Positions 25,901 to 39,851 of a stretch of 64,000 bases of DNA are shown here, in pieces (position 1 is the first letter of the stretch; each line of letters begins with the position of its first letter). The DNA is from Albula goreensis (Eukaryota; Chordata; Actinopteri; Albuliformes; Albulidae), in contig CM040748.1 of the NCBI GenBank assembly GCA_022829145.1, forward strand, positions 1,783,501-1,847,500, in the 5' to 3' direction. Below the pieces are notes generated by a model that did not search any database, was not told where the DNA came from, and saw only the letters and a list, made by a program, of their open reading frames with translations. The position numbers and the translations under genes were made by a program.

Positions 25901-27600
25901 ACAGTGTGTCAGTGGACTAAAATATGACCAGGAATAAACAATAATCTATTTAATTAAGTTTCAGATAATTCATTTATTTCACGGCTATTCTGATTTCAGT
26001 GTGTGATATAAATATGATCTGAGCTCCGGACAGGCATGACATTTCAATCCCGCATCACTGACGTGTTTCTGAGCTGGCACTGCGTGAAAATCAGGCTGAT
26101 GGCCCTAATTACCTTTTTCCAGAAACTGAAGATAACTTTATTGTGGTTGCGCACTAAACCCTGTTATGTTCACGTACTGGGAAATGAGGTCTTTCAAAAC
26201 TAAAAAAATGTGATGTGATAAAACTCTCGAAGTGATGACGAAATACAATCTAAAGGATGAATAGGTGAACGCATTCCACTCATATTTTAGCTTCCACGTA
26301 CTGAATAATCTTTGAATTCAGTATTTATTTCTAAAATTGTGTGAATTCCTTCCAACGCGCTCCAGGGTTTGGCACCAAAACAGAAGTCTCAGCTTTTGCC
26401 GCCTTGCAGTAGTGGTTTTGCTGTGAGATCGTCATGTACATCATTGCTGGTCAAGACTGAGACAAGACTGGAGACCAAGAAAGCGCTATGCTCTCAGGTT
26501 CTGGAACAGTCTTCGTTTGTTTGCTGTGTCAATGTCACCTTTACGACCAAAATTTAACACACATTTCAATATAATAGGGTTTAATAGCGTCTGCGTTTTT
26601 TCTTAAATCCTGTTTTAATATTTATGTACAATAATTAATATCGTGTTCTGTGCTGCTATGTTCTTTTTCGTCACTGTAAATTGTTTGTTGAAATTCCTTG
26701 CGCTATCCTACTTGAAAAATGCGAAATAAATAAATACTGTACATAAATAAATAAAGTTTCCTTCTTGAATCAACAAGCTACGACTATCACCACATATTTT
26801 ATATGATATTTTCTAATTTCGTTTGCTTTTATTTCCCTTTTATGTTAAACGTCAGCTTTACAATGTGCATTTCAATATTTTTGGTAGACTAATTAGTTAA
26901 AGTGTTAATTCATAAGTACAAAGTTCAACCATTTTGTAATAAATTGTACAATATATGTGTAAATAAATTGTTGCATGTCACCAAGAAACTTGGTAGATTA
27001 GCTCCTAGAATACAATAAAATGATTTTCTTTTTCTTCTGACAAACACAAATTCCTACCCTTGCAAGCAATTCATATGCTAGGATTATCCAGCATACAAGC
27101 TTTTGCAGACTGTAAAGTTAGCAGAATTAGTATGTTGTCATTTGAACTCTGACCTCCTTTGCGAGTGACCCTGTCATTTTTTATTCGTACATGTTACACA
27201 ATACGAGTAGCCTAAACTTTGCGATAAAGATAGAGAATTAACCCTGGGGAATTATAATCAGTTGTGCGGGCTAAATTGTGTTCTAGATCTATTCAAAGCG
27301 CTGGGTCTTAACGGTAATTGAGATTTGTTGACAAGTAAGAGCAGCTTCAGTCTGTATTATAATAGTCAGTCGACATTCTTCGTGAGCTAATGTCATTTAG
27401 ATAATTCGGCTTTACTGTCTGTATCTGCAGCACACCTAGCTACATATACGATATCAACATCTAGCTAGCAAGCTATTTTAATTGCCGTGATCTGTCACTA
27501 TCGACAGAAGTTGGTACTAGCTAGCATTTGAAGGACGTAAGTTGATTGCAGTTTCTCGCCAACTACGGACCCGACAATGGAGTGGGTTAAACGCACATAC
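22992..27600 (-). other. CPPED1 intron 1 (4.6 kb)
   Basis: Intron between exon 1 and exon 2, GTATGT donor and CCATAG acceptor, phase 1. It is mostly AT-rich unique sequence with one SINE-tail fragment near 24.4 kb and A/T-rich AAATAAAT patches at about 26.7 kb. No additional exon is evident. Confidence 0.8.
24380..24475 (-). mobile_element. SINE-tail fragment (fish dispersed repeat)
   Basis: GCATTTAGCAGATGCTCTCA followed by TCCAGAGCAACTTACAAAAG is the tail module found in very many copies in fish genomes. By comparison with the fuller copy at 51.8-52.06 kb, the element reads on the minus strand. The tRNA-like head is not recognisable here, so this is a truncated, old copy. The family name is not assigned. 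Confidence 0.55.
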
Positions 27601-27664
27601 CTTCAGTCAGGCCCGTAAAGGTCCGGTCTTTAGCTCTAAGAAACATGTTCTCGTCTAGAGCCAT
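27601..27664 (-). CDS. CPPED1: CPPED1 exon 1 (coding part), start of calcineurin-like phosphoesterase domain protein 1
   Basis: First coding exon, read right to left. The ATG is the complement of 27662-27664, with a good initiation context (G at -3, G at +4). It encodes 21 residues beginning MALDENMFLRAKDRTF plus the first base of codon 22, then a GTATGT donor at 27600-27599. Joined to exon 2 it reads [17 protein letters not shown], which gives continuous phase and matches the position where the family's conserved core begins. The short N-terminus is poorly conserved in this family, so the start rests on being the first in-frame ATG; a second ATG at residue 7 is possible. No signal peptide is visible, which fits a cytosolic protein. 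The 5' UTR and transcription start cannot be placed from sequence alone. Confidence 0.85.
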
Positions 27665-30600
27665 GACCGATTAAAGTGTCTTCTGAGGTCTGACACCTGT
27701 CTAGGTGGCGAGTGGGCAGATAACACGCTCGTCTCAGTCCGGTGCGGTGTCTGAGTTTGCCTTCCGCGTTCGGTGATCGATTCCATCGGTCGTACATTGT
27801 TTCTGCCTGGACAGTTCAGCGCCATCAGTCGGAGTTCCGCACGCTGTTAAGCCGGAGAGTGCGCTCTGCTCCTGTTTGCCAGCGGTGCCTCGCAGGCCTG
27901 AAATGGTCTGTGATAAATGACCTGTTTGCAGCAGCTCATGCAACAATTACGATGAGAAGGTGGACACTAATGACCAATGGTTTTTGGTGTTATACTGACC
28001 TGCTCCCATACCTGTTTTATTATGACAAATTTTCAACATATTCCTATGTATTCAACACTACTGGTAGTGCAGTCGTGACTGAAGAGGTGGGTATATAATG
28101 TTCTAACCAAGTTACTCCCAATTATTTTCGTCTTCTCGTTGTTGGAGATCTGTATGAATGCACGATAACGTTGACACACATTATAAAACATTAGTGAAAG
28201 TAAATGTTATATTCAGGTTTTGTTTGTAATTTAATGCCTCTTTCGAATCACAGCAACTCAGTTCTTCAGTATATGGACACGTGAATGCATCTTTTCATTA
28301 CAGCTCCAATTTGTCGTATTAGGTTCAAATGTTCGGCCTAGGCTGAATCCTGTTTTGATATCAACTGTACGAAATAGCTGTGGGTTCACCGTAGAACCTC
28401 GGAGATGTGCATCTCCCTTAACATTGAAAATGATTAAACTCTGAAAGTGATTTCTAAACAGCCTGCACGATTTTAAAGTTTTTTTTTTTTTTTTAATTCT
28501 TTAGTGGTAGAGTTCTTCCTTACATGCAACAAAGTTTTCATTTATGTATAAAGAGTACTACTTTATTCTTTAATTGGTGAAAATATTTGCTGCAGCAAAA
28601 CTTTAACTAATAACGCAGTCATGCAGCAGCGAAGAGTCCACTCAGATAGCGTAGCGCATATACATGCTTAAAATCAACTTAGAATCAACCAAGTTGAAGG
28701 TAAAACCATGTTAACATTATCTGAATTAAGTTCCTTTTCGTATGCCAACACATTAGATCAAGTGTAAAAAAAAATCAAGAACATACTCGTTAGAAATGGT
28801 TTCCATGGCAAAATATGATATTTCACATGGCAAATGTAATCAACATCTTCGTTGAATTTTTCCCTCTCGCTTTCCCTTGGGGAAGGTTAGTGAGGTAAGC
28901 CCGAGAGTGAAACAGTTTAGAGGGACTGGATGAGAGATGTGCACTCAACGTTTCATACATTACTTACGCATAGCGCTACTGCTACAAAAGGAAGTGGAAA
29001 TACAAACCACATCCTTGTATATTTTGTGGTTACAATTTTTCCCAAGTTGTAGTTGTATCTTGGTTATTATCATACGATTATCAAGAGGTTTTCATTTTTG
29101 ACAAGGGAAGAACCTTGAATAACATACTAAGCTGAACAAGTTTAACTGGGCTGTTTGAGGCAACCTTTGGATTCGCCTAAGTACACTGACCTGGGTGCGG
29201 TATAACGGTCAGAAGTAAACCCCCATATTTTACTGTGTCATTTAGCTAATTAGAGTGAACAGAGGCACGTTGTCAGGAGTTCATTTGATCTTTCTGTTGT
29301 GTTTGCCTTATGATGATATATACTTTAACTCAGATTTTATTTACATTTTTGTTTCTTTAGTAAAGGTAAGATTTGATTTTATTTGAACCTTATCAAAAAT
29401 TCACACTGCCCTTTTTATACTCCCCATGATAAAAACCAGTAAGCCAAATGAGATCAAAACCAAAAACCAAAGTTTGTATGTTTCAGTAGTTTTTTTTTAA
29501 GGGAAAGAGCTAGCCACTGGGGAACTCAAGCTGTGCTGGGTTAATTTTTCTGCTCACTTTAATGTCAGTTTGTGAGTCTGTCTGCGTACTGTTTGATTTG
29601 GAGTGGGATGCAGCCATCTGTAGCCTGTGCTTAAATAAATAAACAAGTGCGCTTGAGAAGTCTCCTTGCATCTCAATGGCCTCTCTTTCCAGAATGCTGT
29701 AAAATGGTAGAAAGGAGTCCTTTTACTGGAAGATCTTGGCTCCGCTGATCTGACAGGGTCTGCATTCATCCATCGCCCAATAATGTGGCAGCTGACTCAA
29801 CGAGAACAACCAGTAAAAATCTGTTTTTATTTCAGTGTGTGATGAGATAAAAATGGATTTGGAGTAGAGGCCTCTGTTCTTTGAATATATGGGGCCAGAT
29901 TTATCAAAGCCTGTATCACATGTTACAATGTTGCAGTTTCAGTGACGTGACTTGTGATTGGAGGAATCACCTCAGCCTATCATGCTCTCTGGTCTTTCTG
30001 AGCGCGTAAAACAGTTTTGTGAGTGCTAAATGCCTTAGCGAGTAAGGCCAGGGTTTGTAGTTTTGCTGTTCTCTTCACTGAAACCAATGAAACTGTGTAG
30101 CCTGAATATACCTTAAGAATATGTCATTTTCTCAAGCCTTTCTGCCCAGAGTTTGCAGTAGTTGACTTTCTGATATGTTTTTCTCGTTCATGCTTTTTAA
30201 AAATGTTGAATGGCTCTTTTATATTCTGCTGTATATTTGAATAGCAGGTGCTTCCATTATTTTCAGAAATTGTGTCTATTTTTGTTTGTGCAATTTGTAA
30301 ATATTTCTTTAACTTAATTTTTAGTGACTATTTGTTACACCCTATAATAGAGTCAAGCTCAATTAATTGTTCCAAAAATTCTTCATGTGTTTAGCATCAT
30401 CTTTAGGAAAGATTTCAAACTGCAATTTAATCCACAGTATGTCACATTATTTTTCAGGTCTTGGTTTGTCCTCATTGGGAATTAGGAGTCACATGGTATG
30501 GCTCTTTTCAACCTCGGTGGCTTATGGGAGATGAAGTTGGTTAGGGTAAGAACAAATCTAAATACAAAATAATTATAACTGTAGTTGGTCATTATTGGTC

Positions 30601-33600
30601 TCGGTTTCTCATAGGTAGGGAGGGTCTGAGTAAGGCTGTCTACCACCTCTGGTGTAGCTTTGGCTGCGATGATTAAGATGCGCATAAATCGATACCGCCC
30701 CATGCCTGCTATGTGCCACTTGACAAAAAGCACTGCAAAATGTATGTTTCCGCTCTGTTTCACTGCAGCAGTTTCAAATAGGTACATTATTGGGTTTGTT
30801 GACACTGTATGTTCAAAGTAGAATGTTTAATTCAGTACTCGGCTGCTTAGTCGTGCATCTCACTCATACTGTTTCTGAAGACTCAGTGGCCATGTAAATC
30901 TGAATGCAGTTTACGTGGGACCGTTCTGCTCTGGAGAGAGGGAAGCAGGATAATACATTGTTGTGCCACTAATCAAAGACAGAAAAGAAGTGCATTTTCA
31001 TCCTGTCTCAGAAACGTCTCTGAAGAACAGGCATCTTAAACTTGAGCTAAGGAGACTGACAGTTACCAAAAAACATGTACCTTGGTGTTAAAATTAGTAC
31101 AGAAAATCTGTGTTTAATTAGTTTTCCTGAACCACATTCCAGAGTAGTTTCAGTCAACACCAACTGAGAATTGCTAAATGAGGTCCCACCAGATTGCCCA
31201 GCGTTTAAACCTGCTCTCCTCCAAAACGCAATGAGTGTGTTTCTTAAACTCAGCCGAACTTAAATTACCACAATTTCTTTTTTGGATTTTGCATGACAAT
31301 GCAGTTGATTATTTTGCATCATGCTTCATCGCAAGTTAGTATCAAATGCTATCTCACTGTGTTTAGCTTGACAGTGGATCTAAAGTTCCCTTGTTCTCTG
31401 TGCTCCACAGACAGCTTCTGTTTTGCTGTCACCCGTTTTTGTCTCTGACTAAAATTGATGACCCTCCTTTAACCGCACTGTCTGTCCTCTCTCTGTCTCA
31501 TGTGGCTGCATTCTGCACGTTGGCAGACATGCCCACCAGGTTTCCTGGCATACTGCAGGCTGGATAAACCAGACCGCCAATGTGTTCTGGACATATTTAT
31601 CCTTTTATTTGGTAGTTTTGGACTAAATAGTTTGGCAGGAGCAACTGTTTGCTTCTGACACACAGCATTTGAAGTTTAGAAGAACATGAAAAATTCAGTA
31701 TTAGTTTTGTGGTTAGGGGTCAGACGTGAAGTAGAAAGCATGGACCCCCTGAGGACTTACGCTAATCATGCTGGGAAAGAGAAGCATATAAACATGTAAA
31801 AGCATAAGAACACGTGATCACGAGAACAGGCCTAGTTTCCATCTATGCCCCCTTGTTCCTCAGACCGAACTCAACCTAAAAACCTTCTGTATAGCTCACC
31901 TTGTTTAGCCCTTTCTTAAATTTGAGAACCTTTATTTTGATAACTGTTATAAGTCGCCTTTGATAAAGCCTGGTTAGGACAGGGATCCTGACCCTTTCCT
32001 TTTTGCTTTTAAGCTTAGGAGCCAGTTTAGTTGCCCCTCTTGGTGATTTTTCAAGAGCTTCAGTGTGAAAGGCTTGCCTGTAGATGATTCAGAGATGTTG
32101 TGCCATGGAGGAAGTCCAAGGCTGGAACCAATGAAAGAAGGCCTCAAATACAATCACTTGTTCTATTCAGTATAATAAAACCCTGATGTTCTGGGGAGGA
32201 GGAGATAATGTGATGTCACCCGCTGTAGTGGACACCCAAATGCTCACACATGCTCCTGATCTCAAGTATTTACTCAGAAACTTTACAGTGCAAACATATG
32301 GGGAGGAAACTTTAAAAACCATGGTCCAGATCAGATACACATACACAACAGGTACCCAGCTTTGTATTTTGACCAAAAATACGGTTTCTCATTTTCATGA
32401 ACACTTAGTAATGAGATTCAAACTATGAAACTATGAAAATCATCCTGTAGACAGTAATTTATATTAAATGTGAAATAATCTCTGGAATAAATCACCAAAC
32501 CTAAAAACAAGGATCTTAAAGCAAAAAGGTGTATGCTATAACTGACGTGACTGAAAAAAGTAACTGATGTGCTTAAAGTAATACAATGTTGAAAACATTC
32601 AAAAAAGTGACTTCAGGACAGTGGCCATTCCAACAGGTCAATATAATAATTACAGTTTCAGAAAGATGCTAAAGAAAAACCGACATTGTCCTCCCTTTTC
32701 TGTAATTAAGATGTTCAAAGTAAACATACGAAACAATGTCGCCAAGGAGAAGAGAACATGGAATAAGCTGAAGCTGGACATGACAACCTTGGACAAGGAC
32801 AACCTTTTAAGTCGGTGCGCACATCGAATGTTCTCTTTCATTTGAACCAAAATGCATTTGTCTCCGGAAACAATGAAAGTTTACCCTTCACTGTTACATA
32901 AAATTGAATTGTGGTTGAGTAACTCAACTACCGTCCCCAATAATTTCATCTTGAACAACAAGTTGTAAAGAAAATCAGTCATAAAACGGGGCAGACGTAA
33001 TAATAGGCTACAAGCAAGCAAATGCAGACATACATCTCCGATTAAAACGATGTCGGTGCCAAGCCAAAGCACAATAAGGGCACTTGAGTATTTTATATAA
33101 AAAAAAAAAAAAGTGCGTGAGTCACGTACCACATATCCCAACTGTAGGTGAAATCGCGAGTTATATAACGATCTGGTCCATGCAGTATGGGTGTCTGTAA
33201 TGATTAGTTGTGCACGCACTACCGAGACCGGGAAATAGAGCTGTGTTTTATTTTAACTGTCACTTGCTTATCTCATATCAAACACCTGTAATACCACTTG
33301 TTTCGAGTGTCTGCATTTAATAGGTTATGGATCAAATTGTGTACAGTTTCGGGAAATCATAAAAATGAATGTTAATTTGACGTAAAAGCACGTCTCGCTG
33401 ATTATCCCTGTTTGTTGTTTAAGTTTGAATGAAAGTCATGGTTTTGTAATACCACTGAAACCATTTTCTCGTTTTACGAAACTATAGACTTACTCTGTCT
33501 CCATTAATTTGCTGTCCTTTTACATTATTGCAGGTGCACGTTTACCAGAGACATCATTGATGTAATTTAGGCAAACGTACCACAATCAATACATTGTTAC

Positions 33601-34281
33601 GCTGACAAACATTAAAATCTAAAAGGGAAATGATATTGCCGGCTGTCTTTAAACTTAGTTTACAACCATACCATTTACCGAAAAAGGTTCATGTTTTCTT
33701 TCAGTTAATCGACAGCCAGTTTGGATTTATCAATTTATTTTTTACAGTGAGGGCTGTGATGATTTCTTCCCTCTTCTCTCCCTCCCTCCCTCATCAGGTC
33801 CTCTGACACGCTCTCCCCTCCTCTTTCTCTCGTATTCACTCTCTCTGGAATCTGTTGTTCAGTTTTATCTCGACCGACTCTTGGAGTGAACTGTATATGA
33901 GCGCACATTAACGACGACTGCCAAGGGAAGAAACGCGAGAGGTACAGCGAGGAGACCTGAGGAGTTCAGACATCGCAAGTGTCACGTGAGAGACTTCTCT
34001 CTAATAATACACCTGTGTGTGTGTGTTCAACCTGCAGTAGTGAAAATACCATCTGTACGTTAAAATACAGTTGCCTATCAACGAAACAAATCATCGGTTT
34101 GGAGCTCCGTTTGTTAAAATATGCATCCTGATAAATTTGTAAAAATGATGATAGTCGCGAATCACGCTGTCCTGCTCATTGGAAATATATTTCTTGACTT
34201 TTTATGAAACCACATCGTCTTCACGCTCAGAAATATTTCTTTCTTTCGACGTACAAAATAAAACATAAAGGGGATTGCAGA
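27665..34281. other. Intergenic region between divergent CPPED1 and SHISA9, including both promoters
   Basis: 6.6 kb separates the two start codons. It is AT-rich and largely unique. A polypyrimidine stretch (33765-33850, CTCCCTCCCTCCCTCATC and CTCTCCCCTCCTCTTTCTCT) lies about 430-520 bases before the SHISA9 ATG and may mark its promoter or 5' UTR. I see no clear TATA box at a defensible position and no CpG island over CPPED1. Transcription starts cannot be fixed. No other gene is recognisable. Confidence 0.7.
33765..33850 (+). promoter_or_regulatory. Polypyrimidine tract in the likely SHISA9 promoter region
   Basis: About 85 bases dominated by C and T (TTCCCTCTTCTCTCCCTCCC) followed by CTCTCTGGAATCTG. 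Such GA/CT tracts are common near TATA-less vertebrate promoters. The assignment rests on composition and distance to the start codon only. Confidence 0.3.
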
Positions 34282-34799
34282 ATGAGAAACACTGGTTTGC
34301 TGCTGGGTTACTTTTTGGTCGAAGTTCTGGCGCTGGTGTGCAACGCAGAGGGTGAAATCGGACAGCAGCCGGATGGCTTCGTCATGGTTTCGGGGTCCAA
34401 CGGATCTAGAGAAGGGGAGAATGTGTTTTCAGAATCCCCACACTTAGAAGACAGATGTCGGGGATACTACGACGTGATGGGCCAATGGGATCCACCGTTT
34501 GTGTGCAAAACTGGCAAATATTTATACTGCTGCGGGACCTGTGGCTTTCGGTTTTGTTGCGCGTTTAAGAGCTCGCGTTTGGATCAGAGCACCTGTAACA
34601 ACTACGACACTCCTGTATGGATGATGACTGGTCAAACCCCATTCAAGAAAAATGACCCCAGGCACGATCCCACCAAGGATAAAACTAACTTGATCGTTTA
34701 TATCATTTGTGGAGTAGTGGCTATTATGGCACTGGTTGGGATATTCACGAAGCTAGGGCTAGAGAAGGCACATCGACCTCAGAGGGAAAACATGTCCAG
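34282..34799 (+). CDS. shisa9: SHISA9 (CKAMP44) exon 1: signal peptide, cysteine-rich ectodomain, membrane segment
   Basis: Encodes 172 full codons plus two bases of the next, ending ATGTCCAG before a GTAGGT donor. Residues 1-22 form a signal peptide (MRNTGLLLGYFLVEVLALVC). An N-glycosylation sequon NGS lies at 40-42. The Shisa cysteine block spans 59-105 with eight cysteines (59, 75, 83, 84, 87, 92, 93, 105) within CRGYYDVMGQWDPPF and CCGTCGFRFCC. A proline- and charge-rich linker includes HDPTKDKTN. One membrane helix covers about 137-155 (LIVYIICGVVAIMALVGIF), followed by a juxtamembrane TKLGLEKAHRPQRE. An upstream in-frame ATG at 34204 would add 26 residues before the signal peptide; 34282 is preferred because it places the signal peptide at the N-terminus and has A at -3. 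SHISA9 binds AMPA receptors at synapses and modulates desensitisation (family knowledge). Teleosts carry two copies; I cannot tell which this is. Confidence 0.96.
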
Positions 34800-37379
34800 G
34801 TAGGTCTGAGCTCCGATCCTGTCCCTCCTGTCGGTCAGCTCTCCACGCTGCTCACCTGCTTCTGAAGGAACGCAGCGCAGATCTACTGTATCTCGAGGGG
34901 GAATGAGAACAAAGTTATCGCTGATAAGATCAACAGCTACGGTGTCCAAAGGACGATTACAAAAACATTAAGCATGTGTACACTTTCCAGCGTAAAAATC
35001 TGGGGCAGTTTTGAAGTGCTTTCTGATATACGTCATATTTAATTCTGTATGACTGTAATAGATGGTTAATTTCATACACCGTCTTGTTGAAAACACAATA
35101 TTGTAATTATGTACTTTATTTCAAGCAAAATAGAAAGAATTACAATTAAATGCAACGAAAAGTAGTGGTGCACTCGTGTGGCTTATACAAGTAATCGCCA
35201 ACAGGTAGAAAAAGCCCTTTCTTCATCTCAGTCTTCTTTAAGTGCGGCTCCGAGATGGAATGTAAATCTGTGAATCCTCAGGTCCAATCCAAAGGTAGAC
35301 GAGAACACCACGCTGTAAGTGCAGACGATGCAAAGATCATCTGCTGTTATCACTGACACAAGGGTTTCATATTTTTACCTACCAAATATCAGTAAAAATG
35401 TAAACGTTTCTGATTAGACCATTAAAAAGACATCCACAAGCAATGCACCAGGAGAATGAACTTTTTCCCGCCCTCTTCAACCGCCAGGCATCTCTGTCTC
35501 ACTGGCACACAATATTAACCAACTCTAATTATCGAGTCCAGTGTCTGTTTCGTATCTTAAAATTGCGATGTCTAGATATAGGTTAAAATTAGTAATGTAC
35601 ATTATGCCAGCATAATATGTTGAATTTAGATTATAATCACAGCACAGCACTTCCCACGGACTGATCTGATCGCGTAATGATGTATTTTATATTCTTATTG
35701 CTCTTAGACTTTAGCAGTACTGTACTGTTAATTCGGAATGTAAGGGAGTACAGCGATAGAGACTGAGTCATTGGTCGACTATAGCTTTGGCCACATGGTT
35801 GAATGGTTCCAGTCTCTAAATGATGTCCTCTAAAAATGAACACGACCCTCTCAAATTTCGTAACATTATTGGAATTTATTACTGTTATTGAGTCATTATT
35901 TTAATCTCATGGGATGCTAATACCATCTCAGGCACAACTACTAACTAACTAGTTACAATAAGGACACTAATCGCATCATAATCATCATATTGGCTAAGTA
36001 TGGTTGAAATGTGATTCTTTATTGTTCAAAAACATTATAATTGTCGATGGAGTCTGTAAAATGAAACTTAGATTCACTCAGTTGTGTAACTCTTGTACAA
36101 TCGTCTGATAACATTATTGCAGAAAAATATTAGACATAGTCTATATTGTACCTTCTTTTGTTCTACGTTCTTAAAAATGTCAGGTGCCTTTTGACTACGC
36201 AGCGCATCCAAACGCGCTTTCAGCACATGCCAGTCGACCCTCAGATGATATTGCAGCAACGTTTCCGACTCACGTTCAGAAAACATGGAAACGCTCTGTC
36301 GGGTCTGGTTAAAATGGGACTCTCTGAATTAATTCTGCCTCTCTCAGAATGCAACATCAGACTGTGACATTGTTACAGAAAACAGAAACGTTTAGATTCT
36401 GTAACTCCTTCTGTCGAACAGTCTTTGAGCATGATTGAAACGTATCACGTGATTTGGTAGATTATGGATTATCGATTCCTTTGAGGATTGAGTCCTCTGT
36501 GGGAAACAGAAACTTCCCGGCTCCCCTTGCGTATTCTTAGTCAGAGGTTTGCATGTGTGAATTCATCAACTGGAGACAAAAGTGCTCTGAAACCAACTTC
36601 CTCCCAAATCAAGCTCATATACAATATTAGGAACATATATTTCTTTTTAAAAATGAAAAAATATCCAGTTCAAAATAAAGTGAGTTAATGATGTATGTTT
36701 TGTGAGACTTAGGCTATTGTAGGGGCTTTCGTGGTATGCTTTTCTTACATTGCGATCAAGTTGCATTGTATTCTGGTTGAAACCACAAGGAAATGATACA
36801 CGAAACCATTGATTTTTCAGAAATGAGTCGCGTTTTAACATGAACTATATCGGTCAAAACATTTTCTGAGAAGAACCACCATTTCACAATCGACACTGGA
36901 GTCGAGGATCACCACCTGTCCACCTGGAAATCGGTACGGTTCTGCATCCCCCAGACCGCTCCGCCCAACTTTCTTCCAGTACCACACGCACACATATTCA
37001 CACAAATGCACGCCATAGTCTTCAACACACGACTACAATGCCACGGTAGCACTACTTGAAAGCTGAATGAAAAGTACAGGGAAATACTCATCTGTTGCAA
37101 CGGTTAACTGAAAGAAATGCCCAGACCAATTTCTGTATTTGGTTTTCGCTTCTGTTGGCTCACTCTTGCCTTCTGGATAACGGTGTTATTTCATAATGTT
37201 TTGCAAACTGTGCGGTTAAAACAATTGACTTAAAATGTCTGTTGTTTGTCGTTTTAATTTATGAATAATTTGTCTGGCGCTCTTGGACACGACATGCGCA
37301 TTCAAACGAATCTTCAGAGCGTGTCAGTCGACCCTCATAGCAGCTGTTGACCTCTTTGTTTTTGAATAGAGATGAAAAT

Positions 37380-37380
<1 letters not shown>

Positions 37381-37408
<28 letters not shown>
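37381..37408. repeat. Poly(T) run of 28
   Basis: Uninterrupted run of 28 T followed by AAAAATAG. It could be the A-tail of an old minus-strand retroposon, but no head or body is recognisable beside it. Confidence 0.7.
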
Positions 37409-37413
<5 letters not shown>

Positions 37414-39540
37414 TAGCCTGTACCCGCACAGGAAGACGTTTTCACTTATTGATGGAACTCAATTTTTTTGCAGATCTAGATATTCCTTTTTTAAATTTAA
37501 AATTAATTAATTAACTTACATTGGTTACGTTTTCATTTACTCTCTCATTTATAAGCCTTTTCATCCAAACTACATTTGGTGGTTTTGAATTCCATGACCA
37601 ACCATCCAGCACATACTTGTTGTATAAATTTTACCAGCGGGGGCGCTCTTGAGCTCACATGTTGAAGGGCGTCACTGAGGCTCTCGCCTTGCCCCAACCT
37701 GCTAAATTTTCCTCAACATTTACATGCAGATTTCACTTGAGGGAATCCATTTTGGCACTTTTGTGCACCATTTTAGGAGCGAGTCCAATGCGTTAATAAG
37801 CCGTGTGAAGCTCATTACACACCCCCTCTATGCTTGGTTTTCTCCCGGGTCTGGGTCCACTGAGTGCAGTCTTTGGAGCTATGTATGACCCACAATTCAC
37901 TGCAAATTCCCATGATTCTGTTTAATGGGAAAAACTAATAGGGTCATTGTTGATAAAACATTTTGTATCTCTGCCTCCGCCAAAGATCAGAATCCTTTAA
38001 ATCCTTGAAGACTTTTGCTACGTCACGTTGTTAGCAGAATTATGTGAAATCTGCGCAGATTAATGCTGTTACAGGAACAGTAGCACTGGGCACAATGTGA
38101 CTAGAAGGACATTTTTCTGCTTTATTCTTCCATCACACTCTTGCTGGACATGGCATCTGAGTTTAGTAAATAACAGAGATAACACAGACACACCCACGCA
38201 GGCTGTTTGGATTTACGCACCAGTTTTCTCTCATCATCCACCAAGAAGTTAATGGCTGGGATTCAATGAAATGAACTTATTCTGTTTCAGGGATTACCCA
38301 AAACAGACTTAAGTCTCATATGGTGTTCCATTTTAGAATAAAAAGATCACACTTTCAAAGGATATTTTGCTTGTCTCCAGTAAAATAGAACACCCTCAAA
38401 GAAACTTCTGTTGAAGTGTAAAGAGTGTTTTGCTTGAATTGCCCTTTAAGCGAAAATGTGTGTTCTATTGGCTCCTAGCCAATATGCCAAATTAGTTGTT
38501 TAGTTCTTGAGATCAGAGAAGTTGCCAAATCCATAAGGAACAGTCATTAATACTATGCGTGCTAGATAATGTACCATTGAGAAGGGCCACTTAGGATACC
38601 CAGAATGCTCTCTGGTCTGTGCTGGAGCAGCGGTGTGTGTTTCATGCTCTGTCACAGTGTTAGCCATTACTGAGAATGCACAGGACACAGTCACTTCTCA
38701 CAGTATCATCATCAAAAGTACACACTTATGATTCACAAAACCATGCCATTATTATGAATGACACCAATATGTAAACACATTTAATCTGCTTATATATGAC
38801 AAATAATAAATTGCTCCGTACTCTCTATCTGTTGAAGGCCAGACTATGGCCAGGTGTAGCAGCGGAATCTAATACCATGGAAATATCATTTTATGCATTG
38901 CTTTCATCACATGCAAATGGGAAACACGCCATAGTGGTCTGTATCAGGGTCTTTGACTACGAGGCTGGATAACTTTCTCCTGTTTGCTTGTGGGTATCCC
39001 CGGACAGCGGTGCATTGCATGTTTTACTCTCACAGTTAATATTGATGCATTACCCACACTTTATTTCATTTCACCTTGGGACCAATAGTACTCACTGTAA
39101 TAAATACTTGAGGAGAACATTATATATTTATATATATATTTTTTTTTCCTGGCTCATTGCTTGGAGGAATTAATGCAGGAGTGAAATCTTCTGTTGATGT
39201 CTGTAGCTGTGGTGTGAGAGGAAGTGGGGGCTGGGTTCCAGGCCACCCCCCCACAGCGCTGACAGCACTGCTGTATCTCTCACCTGCTCCATAACTTCAG
39301 CCTGTTGTGTCGCCCCTGCAGTTATGATTAGTGAGAGATTAGCAGTGGCCTGCCCTCTCTGCTCTGTGTGGCAGCCTGTATCAGGGCAGAAGGGATTCAG
39401 CCTGGGGCTGAAAGAGTTTCGGTGCTTTGTGTGCTTATTCCTGTTAGTCTGGACTTTTATACTGATCCTGAAGTTTTTGTGTCATCTTTGTAAAACACAA
39501 TGTGATGTATGCATGAAGAGCGCTACATAAGAGGTTCTTG

Positions 39541-39851
39541 TATTGTAGTTTAGTGTATTGTATTGTATTTTAATGTATTGTATTGTAGTGTAGGGTAGTG
39601 TATTGTATTTTAATGTATTGTATTGTAGTGTAGGGTAGTGTATTATATTTTAATGTATTGTATTGTAGTGTAGGGTAGTGTATTGTATTTTAATGTATTG
39701 TATTGTAGTGTAGGGTAGTGTATTGTATTTTAATGTATTGTATTGTAGTGTAGGGTAGTGTAGTGTATTGTATTTTAATGTATTGTATTGTAGTGTAGGG
39801 TAGTGTATTGTATTTTAATGTATTGTATTGTAGTGTAGGGTAGTGTATTGT
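39541..39851. repeat. 40-bp AT-rich minisatellite, about 8 units
   Basis: Units are built from TATTGTATTTTAATGTATTG then TATTGTAGTGTAGGGTAGTG (40 bases). Copies are almost identical; one carries a 5-base TAGTG insertion near 39760. The array ends 229 bases before the SHISA9 exon 2 acceptor. Minus-strand open frames over it are artefacts. Confidence 0.92.

Noticed and set aside
34204-34281. Upstream in-frame ATG for SHISA9 (26 extra residues)
   Set aside because: It would put a charged extension before the signal peptide; the ATG at 34282 aligns with the family start.
37633-37646. Fourth CTCF-like motif (CCAGCGGGGGCGC)
   Set aside because: One base short of the core spacing, so weaker than the three reported.
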